Origin: Lichina pygmaea
Taxonomy: Eukaryota > Ascomycota > Lichinomycetes > Lichinales > Lichinaceae
Assembly (NCBI GenBank): GCA_963422465.1
Contig: OY730175.1
Span: forward strand, 1,302,001-1,366,000
Direction: 5' to 3'
Length of the DNA stretch: 64,000 bases
A program made the translations under genes and the position numbers. The notes beneath the pieces were generated by a model that saw only the letters and a list, made by a program, of their open reading frames with translations, had not been told where the DNA came from and searched no databases. Numbering within the stretch: the first letter of the stretch is position 1; each line of letters opens with the position of its first letter. This document shows positions 56,484 to 64,000 of this stretch, piece by piece.

Positions 56484-58959
56484 CTAGTGGCCAAAGACAT
56501 CATCCGCGCTGCCAGCACGAACATCCCAACGGCGCTGCTTGGCAGTGGCCGTGGGAGTGTACCGCTGCTCCTCCACTGGCCACCACCACTTCTTCTGCTG
56601 CTGGCCGTGCGGCACGTTCGGCCCTCTTGGCACAGGGGCGGCATGGGTGCTGCTTGGCTGTATCGGCAGCCAATCTCGCTCCACCTGTCCCTGCCAAAGC
56701 CGGGGATCCTCATGGCCGTACTCATCCTGGCGCTGGAACCCGTGGTGGTACTCATCCCGGTGCTGAAAGCTGTTGTGGGACTGATGTGAGTACTCATGGC
56801 GGTGCCCCTCCCGACGATGGTACTCATGCTGGAGCTGATGCTGATGCTGCCCCTGCCCCTGTCCATGCGCAACTTGCACGCGCTCTTCTTCCTGCGGAGA
56901 CGACCCAAACTCTGTGAAGAGACGTTGGGTCTGTTCGATCATGTCGATCATCGCGTCCTCAAAGTCCTGGAGACGAACGGCAAGGTCCTGCTCGGGAAGA
57001 TCGGGCTCGTGCGCGACCGGAGAGGCCGTTCTGCGCGGCGATGGCTTCAGGGGCGCGGGCAATCCTGCGCGCCTATGGCGGCGGGTGTGGCCCAGCTGGT
57101 CAACGCGGCGATCGCTCGAGCCGCTGACGACGCTTTCGTGCGGCGACCTTTTCCTAGGCGTCTCGTCTCTTTCGGTCGCAAAGCCGTCCGAGCTGGACGC
57201 CTGTCCTACGCTGCTTTCCGTTCGAGGAGAAAGCTGCTGGGTGACTTCTGTCCCGGAAAATTTGAGGCCTCGTCAGCACTCCCGTCGCTCGTGTCTGATC
57301 GTCGAGGCGGCTCGGCCGGGTCTCACCTGCCATATTGCCCCCATCATCGGCCGATATTTCATTCGACAACGACGCGCCATCTCGACTCCCCTTGAGCGAG
57401 TAGAAGCGCTGGATATCACGCTGCTTCTTCTCGTGGACCCAGACTCGGCGGGCCAGCAGCCTGCCCTCCACTTTGACGCCGCATCTCGAGCGGTCAAGCG
57501 ACACCCCAGGTGACGGTGACGGCAACGGCGACGTAAGCGCTGTAGTCTCCGACGCGGTGACGTTGGTGCTCGACGACATGGTTTCGGCAACAGGAGCGGC
57601 GCCACACGGCGCAGCACTCTTGGTAGCTCGTGGTCTGACCCGTCCACCCTTTCTGTTGGCGGCACGACAGGATTTCAACCGCCGCTTTGGAGCGCGTACG
57701 CCCGATCTCTTCCCCTTGGCGACTGCAGGCAGGCTTGGAAGCGGCCGCGCTGGTGCAGGGCCCGGCTGCGGTGGGAAGCGACGGATGGTGCAGCAAGCGG
57801 ACGGCAAGCCAGAGAGCAAGGGAGCTGGAAAGTGAGGAACGAATCGATAGCTCGGTTGACGAGCTACGACCTCCGCGACACGAGAGCGGGCTGGTGGGCC
57901 GGCCGATGGCGCCGTGCGCACCTGTCGTCGCCGCGCCAGACGGTCTGTAGAGGTTCGAGGGGATGTTTTGTGAGTGTAGCCAGTGGAGCTAGATTGCGAG
58001 TGCGTTGTCGCCGCGACGATCTGGGGTCGTGAGGGGTAAGTTGAAATTGGGTCGCGATGTGTTCCGAGGTGTTTGCCACCAGGGATAAGGGGCCTGTGTT
58101 TTGGCAACCCTAACGGACGTGTCTTTGTGGGAGCTACCCTACCCCAAGCACTTGGCGCACAAACGGAAGACGCCAACTTGTCACCGTGTTTCTGGGAAAC
58201 CGGGCGCCCACGACCAACATCTTCATCGTCCAGCAGAAACAACCGAGGCCGTGCTTTGCTCTGCGCGCCCCGACCGCACCCTTTCAGGAGATGGCATATC
58301 TCTGTATCGTCCTCTTCTGGAGGCTGAACAGGGCTCTTGACGCCGAACTCGCCGGACGCCATCGGACAGTCCTTGGCACAGTCCGACTCCTTGGAAGAAC
58401 GAGAAATCTCGGGAGCGCCGACTCGAGGTGGCAAAGGAAAGTCCGGAAGAACAGGGTCACGAGGATGATCGTTGATATGAGCATCGGTCTCTAAAGGCTT
58501 GGGTTGATGATCCCAAGCCCCGTCAAAGCCTCCCAGCTCACTGCTCTCCCTGTCGATGTAAGCATCACAAATGTCGAGATAGCAGATGACATCCTTTGGC
58601 GATTGGGCATGATCATCTTCGAGAAGATGGGTCTCGGGCCGCTGGAACTCGCGCGGCCGCCCCGACGGCACAGAATCGGACGGTGCAGGACGAAAGAGAC
58701 CAGATACAAGTTTCTTGGGGCTCCACTTGCGCCGGTGACGGCCGGCCGGCCGGTAGACCAGAGGTCTGCCGCTCGAGCTGTGATCTGACAGGCCCCATCT
58801 GGGATCCGGCGCCGGGGCGTCACTGCGGCCGGAGACGACCACGCTGGACGAGGGCCCGCCAAAGTGACGATACGATTCCGACAGGGGCCTGGCCGTCGGC
58901 GCCGCCGGAAACAGAGAAAAAGAGGTCCAGCTCGCGCGCTTTCTCCTGGACGAGGCCAT
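56484..58959 (-). CDS. Large hypothetical protein, low-complexity, unknown function
   Basis: Exons 58959-57327 and 57247-56484 join in phase to 798 residues; the 79-nt intron has GTGAGA and ACAG ends, and splicing links two long frames that are otherwise offset. The first 540 residues are Arg/Ser/Pro-rich and mostly disordered, with a possible conserved core VWVHEKKQRDIQRFYSL near residue 520. Exon 2 adds a probable helix (LAVRLQDFEDAMIDMIEQTQ), then a His/Gln/Tyr-rich stretch of about 60 residues and a WWWP motif close to the end. There are no membrane segments and no known catalytic motif. An additional upstream exon is possible, because an open frame of more than 80 codons precedes 58959 in another phase. 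I do not recognise the family. Confidence 0.6.
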
Positions 58960-61745
58960 CGTCGGCCAAGGAGAAGGCCCTGAATGGTCTCGCTAGGGAT
59001 GCCGCCTCGGCCGGAGTTGGAAGGGGGACCGGATATGATATTATCCTGAAAGGTGCGAGGCGCACCGAACTCCGCCATAGCCGGAGGGCGTGCGATGCAG
59101 AAATATGATCTTGGATGACCAAGATCCGGAACGTCGACTTTGCCGTCGTCTAGGGGAGATGAAGCTGTTCGCTCCGACCCATCGACTGACGCTATGATCG
59201 CTCTCAGCTTTAGCGACGCTGTGGCCAGACGGGACATGGTTTGTTTCGACGCAGGTCGAGGGGCGAGCGCGCTGCATCTCTTGTGCTGGTGCAATCCAGC
59301 AGACGCCATCGGCGCGGGGAATATGATCCGCCTTCGGATCCTTGGTTGGCGAGCGCTCGGTCGATGGTCGATGCGTCGCCTAGAGGGTCATGCAGTCGTT
59401 GTATCCCCGGGTTGCATCCCCCCTTCACCGCCCTGACATTGACACTGCAAGGGGGACTTCGCGGGGATCGGCGTAGCACACAACGTCAGCTACCCTGTCA
59501 ACGGCTGTCATATAGCTTTCCCGTGCTGATATGCTCGGCAGACACCAGGCCGATCCCCGCCCAAGCCTTCCTGCAGGGCAGCACCACATGCGGCAGATCG
59601 TCGGCGGGGAAGAGTCGATGCAGAAGCAGGAGATGAGCGTTCCACGGAGCAATTCTCAGGCAGAGCGTTGTCCTGGGACGCTGCCGGCCCTAAGAGAGGT
59701 GCGTCCCCAACAAGAGGCGCCAAAGCTCAGCCCTGATCACATTTGGCGATGAAGATCCCCGCTGCTCGCAAATCCTCCGACTTTGCTTCTGCATCGTACA
59801 TAGAATCAATGCGCGCCGACCCCTTTCATGCGGGACTCGAGTGCATCGACCACCTCCTTTGACACTCGGCAGAAGGAATGTAGTGCAACGTACGTATCGT
59901 ACGTATGTATGTACGTACGTATGCACCGTCCTCGACGTCTCTAAACAGCTGGGATGACGGTCGGGGCATAAGGCCCATCGCCTGAGGTAAATCTTTAGCC
60001 TGGAAGTACGTCCCAGGGTCTTGCAGGCTGTAAAAGTCCCCGATTGGTAGCTTCTTGCTTGGTGACGATGCAGGCGTGGCAGGGCCCGCGAATGCTCTCC
60101 TCCATCTTTGCAGCTATTGTCGACGAGAAGCCTGCGGAGATCTTCAGCCGTACACAAGCACGAGACGAACAGGCGACAGAGACGTTCGGACCTGCAGCGC
60201 AGACAACGATGTCTTCGTTACTCCTGACTGTTGCCGCAAGATCATCACAAGTCTTTCTTCGCAGTCGTGTTTTCTCCCACACCAGTGGGAGGCCGTGAGC
60301 GATTGGAGAGCCTTTCGCACGACTTTTGAAGTTTGTTTTCGAAAATCGAAAACATCCACCCACCCCATGCCCACCCTGTCCGCCCAAGCAGATTGAGCTC
60401 AACAGGGCACTCATCTGACCGGAAACTCGTGCACATTTGAAGATTCCCTTCAAGCTAGCAGACTCTCTGACCAGCTCTGTAGTGGTCTAACATCCATGGT
60501 TGCTCGAGTGGTGCAAGCTCTTTTGGGTGGAGTCTCGAGGCTGCGGAGGCACGCACAGGGCACGGTTGGTGGTTGTAGAGAGAAGCTGCCGCTGAAGTTG
60601 TGAGAGGATATCTCCGAGCCCTTACGCCCTCTTACTGTAATAGGAGGGTGGAAGCATGGCGACTCTTATCACTTATGCTCAATCGCATTAAAGTCGAGCA
60701 CGTACCGTCAAAAATGTTTGTCTCCCAGAAATCATGTGTAGAAGATTACATAAGCCAAGTCCTGCCAAACAAGACTCGCCTACCTTCCTGGTACTGACTT
60801 CTAAGGTGTGACGACAAAAGTCTGTGCACAATCCTACATTCTATTGGTCGCAATAGTCATAAGTAATGTGACAAGATAACCATTTCTTGCTGGCTCTGCA
60901 GTCCCGTTACTAAAAACTAGCTGGACAGACTCAAAGTTGATGTTGTATGGGGCCATACACAGACTTGTGTCATATCACTGTACATACGTACTAGCCTGCT
61001 CAAAGAAGCCACTGTATTCGACTGACTAAGCCAGCCATGGCCTGGCCCTGGCGTGGCCCTAGCCTAGCCTACGTACGTAACGTACTGTACGTATTACTGT
61101 CGAGCACTCCAAAAAAAGAGCCACGTACGTACGTAGCCACGACAGCCATCCCAACACCGTGGCACTTCGCTACGTAAATCCCTCGTCAAAAGCTGGAGAT
61201 TCGAGAGTGGAGTGGAAGAGTGGGAGAGCACCGTAGGGAGAAAAGGACGGAGGGAAGGCGGCACTAGGAAGGTATCGTCGGTGTCAACAGAGAAGAGGAG
61301 ACTAATCGGTCGAGCCGAGTACGGTGCAGTACAGAACAGTACAATTCAACGTGAATTATCATCTTGTAATTAGCTGTGGTAGTTGTCGTGGCGGTGGGTA
61401 TCATGCCTTTCCTCTTCTAAGAATCGCTTTTGTAGTGAGTCTGCCGCCCACGTCGAATCCCAAGCCCCAAGCGACTGCGGCTCTGACACCAGAATCAACC
61501 TCCGAAGAACAGATAGCAAGAGGGTTCCTAGCAATGGTACGTGCGTGAACTTGGTACAGTAGTGGTAGGTCGTCAGGAAGCAAAGCCAAACGAGCAGTCG
61601 AAGATGTGCGCAACAAAAGCTGGGGGTATCGAAAGATATAGTAAGGCTATGCACATGCGCGCTAAAGAACATTTCATGGAGAAAGGGAGACGAGGAAGCC
61701 CGGTGGAAGGCCCAGGCGCTTGAGACCGGCAGGCGAAGCGGCTGT
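58960..61745. other. 2.8-kb region without a supported gene
   Basis: A minus-strand frame of 152 codons (59995-60453) and a plus-strand frame at 59140-59436 have no recognisable motif. The latter is antisense to a possible extra 5' exon of the gene before it. GTAC islands occur at about 59888-59925 and 61070-61135. A purine-rich stretch at 61195-61300 precedes the Sen1 3' end. Confidence 0.45.
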
Positions 61746-64000
61746 CTAGGCTCGCGGTTTCTTGGCTTTTGGCCGGATGAACGGATCTACTTCTTTGCGT
61801 CTGCGGATGATTGGAGGTGGAGGACCAGGTCGACCTCCCGGAGCGATCGGGACGCCCGGGACGAACGGCGCACCAGGAACGTGCGGGGCACTCGGTACTC
61901 CAGGCGCAGTCTGTGGCACCCGTTAGCAGTCGGCCAAAAGAAACAGAAAGACGTGCGGTCGTACGAACGTTGAGATGCGGGTTGAGCGACGCTGGGAGGC
62001 CGTCGGGGGGCCGAATCGCCGGACGGGCGGCGCTCACATCGGCAGACTTTGCAGGCACAAGGCCCGGCGGCGGAGACGGCACTCGCTTTCGCTTCTCCGC
62101 TGCGAGACCGGTGCGTGTGGCCTGCTGCTTGCTGGCCTGGCTGTTCGGTCCTGGAGCTTGCGCTCCCTCTCTCGCGCGCTGGATCGAGGGAACGCGAGGG
62201 TCGTGGTCGCCGACCTGCCGCTGCTGTTGTCTGCCCTGGTGCATCCGCCTCTGGTCTTCGTATTCGCGCTCCTTCCGACGGAGGGCGGCCTGTTTTTCTG
62301 GGCGGTAGGCATCCTTGTGCTGGCAGACGACGTCGGTGTGGCCGACCCGGCCACATCTCGTGCAGAATATCGCTGCGCAGCGCGCGACGACGTGATCGGT
62401 TCCGCCACAGCGCCAACAGCCAGCGCCGTCTGCCGACGAGGGAGCCTTCTTGTCGCAGCGCGCTGCCAGATGGGCTAGGCTTCCGCAGCGATGACACGCG
62501 AAGTTTGCGTTGAGACCGGCCCCCGCAGGTGCTCGTGCGACGGCCGGATACTGCGTCTGTACCGTCGTGTGCTCGGAGGCCCTGCGCGACTCCTGTTGCG
62601 GCCTCGAGTTACCAGCGTCAAGGGCCGGGGCGTCGACCATCACGACATCCGGCCCGTCCGTGGTCGCTGTGGATGACTTGTCGTCAGAGCCGGGCTCCTG
62701 CGCCTCGACCGTCGAGGCTGGCTCCTCCTCGGGGACGACTTCAACGTCGGCCGGGAGAGGCCTGCCGAGGAGACGCAAGACGTCGCCGCCTGAATATCGG
62801 TCGCGCTCTCGAGCATCCCCGATGAGCTTGCCCCAGAACTCGTTCTGCGAGAGCGACCGAGAGTTGCCCAGCACCCAGAGCGAGCACTTCGCTCGCGTGA
62901 GCCCGACGTTCATGCGCCGGATGTCGTCGAGGAAGCCGATGCGGCCGCTCGGGGACGCTCGCACGCACGAGAAGATGATGATCTCGCTCTCGCGCCCTTG
63001 GAAGGCGTCCGTCGTGTTGAACTCGATCGTCTTGAAGATGGACTCGCCGTAGCGTCGGCCGAAGACGATCTTGAGCTCGTTCAGCTGGCCTTTGTACGGC
63101 GTGATGACGCCGATCTTGCGCGAGAAGTCGTAGCCGCGGAAGTCGGTCGTCAGCCGCTCGTAGAGCTGGAGCGCGACGTCGAGCTCGGCGACGTTGACGA
63201 GGGAGTGCCCCTTCGGCGCACTCTGATGCTGGCCCTGAACGTCGAAGAATCGATACGGACCGAGGACGCTGTGCCGATGCCACGGCCGTTGCCGGAGCCT
63301 GCCCATGCTGGCGCCGTCGAGAAGTTTGCCGTCGTAGAAGGCCTGGCTGGGGTATCGACTGATGTCGGGATGCATGCGATACTGCGTGTCGAGGAGATGG
63401 ACGTCGTCTGGATGGTTCGTCTGCATGCGCACGAACAAGCTCTGCTCGTACAAGAAGCGAGCGGCCTCGCGCGAGAGGACCGTCGGCGGCAGTTGCTTCG
63501 GGTCTCCGACGAGGATGCACTTGGAGCAGCCGTACTTCAGCGGGATGAGGGCGCTCAGCTCGATGGACTGTGCGGCCTCGTCGATGATGACCGTCTCGAA
63601 CTCGATGCTGAGCTTCTGGAACATGTCGTGCCCGCTGCCGCTGAGGGTCGCGCAGATGATGTGCGCGCCGTCCAGGATCTCCTGCTGGATTCGGCGACGG
63701 TTGATGTCGACGTCGCGGGTCGCGCTCGAGCTCTTGTCTCGCAGCTCGTCGATCTTCGAGCCGATCTTCGCCTTCTTGTGCTTCTCGATCTCCCAGTCGC
63801 GCTGGAGGCCGCCGGCATCGCCACCCTTGGCCCTCGTCTCCTCGATCCGCCTCCTGAGCAGATTTTGCGACTCGGTCAGCGCCCGGCTCTCTTCCACCAG
63901 TTTGTGGATCTCCTCGCCGTGGTTCGTCTTCTGGCCGTTGACGCTCTCCAGTCTCTTTCCGACCAGCTCGTCCAGCGTGACGTCTATGACGTTGGCGTTG
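61746..64000 (-). CDS. SEN1: Sen1-type superfamily 1 RNA/DNA helicase, C-terminal part
   Basis: Sen1 unwinds RNA-DNA hybrids and terminates transcription of short non-coding RNAs in the nucleus. The window holds the last two exons: 61969 to beyond 64000, and 61910-61746. Visible helicase motifs are the Walker B region VIIDEAAQSIE, GDPKQLPPTVLS, LDTQYRMHPDIS, GVITPYKGQLNEL, NTTDAFQGRESEIIIFSCVR and RRMNVGLTRAKCSLWVLGNS. Before them lies a charged helical stalk insertion (HGEEIHKLVEESRAL onward). After the helicase core the protein carries three CCHC zinc knuckles (CHRCGSLAHLAARC, CWRCGGTDHVVARC, CTRCGRVGHTDVVC) and a charged helix. The final exon ends with a Pro-rich tail and RRRKEVDPFIRPKAKK. 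The intron uses a GTTCGT donor. The N-terminal part is outside the window. Confidence 0.93.

Noticed and set aside
59995-60453. 152-codon minus-strand frame with several cysteines
   Set aside because: No signal peptide, no motif, non-ATG upstream extension; insufficient support for a gene.
62049-62513. Plus-strand frames of 150-180 codons
   Set aside because: Antisense shadows of the Sen1 exon, which has clear helicase motifs.

Overview
The window is nuclear DNA of a filamentous ascomycete (Pezizomycotina, most likely Sordariomycetes; genus not determinable). The basis is short introns (about 50-110 nt) with GT..AG ends and CTAAC/CTGAC-like branch sites, fungal-type housekeeping genes, a RID-type DNA methyltransferase, a Chs5 with FN3 and BRCT domains, and a Ty3/gypsy chromovirus carrying repeat-induced point mutation (RIP)-type transitions. 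Exon models were built by hand: splice sites were accepted where they keep frame and restore a recognisable family sequence.

Layout. 1-7.0 kb: ATP synthase subunit d, NAC-alpha and ribosomal protein eL14 (all minus), an unresolved spliced gene (plus) and CHS5 (minus). 7.0-10.8 kb: a gene-poor stretch with a 362-bp inverted-repeat element. 10.8-25.7 kb: a dense housekeeping block with a small mitochondrial-type protein, eIF1A, the XPF/Rad1 nuclease, SDH3, glutamate-cysteine ligase, acyl-protein thioesterase, a mitochondrial pyruvate carrier subunit and cytochrome c haem lyase. A 5'-truncated LINE with a 16-bp target duplication sits just behind the last gene. 27.7-33.9 kb: a RID-like cytosine methyltransferase divergent from an HhH-GPD DNA glycosylase. 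34.5-45.4 kb: a membrane-anchored aldehyde dehydrogenase, two small conserved proteins, a WASP/Las17 homologue and an Mrs2-type magnesium channel. 45.9-52.3 kb: a structurally complete but mutated LTR retrotransposon with 516-bp LTRs and a TGGAC target duplication. 52.3-64 kb: a short-chain dehydrogenase, a 798-residue unknown protein and the C-terminal part of a Sen1-type helicase that runs off the window.

How the genes relate. There is no obvious metabolic cluster; most genes are unrelated housekeeping functions, several of them mitochondrial (Atp7, Sdh3, Mpc, Cyc3, Mrs2). The functional theme that does stand out is genome defence and its target in one window: a RID methyltransferase candidate about 15 kb from a retrotransposon whose two LTRs differ almost only by transitions. 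That retrotransposon also carries, on its antisense strand behind the chromodomain, a decayed ORF with the cysteine layout of a Zn(II)2Cys6 protein followed by a probable coiled coil; this is the most unusual item seen. Intergenic regions repeatedly hold islands of GTAC/CGTACG palindromes.
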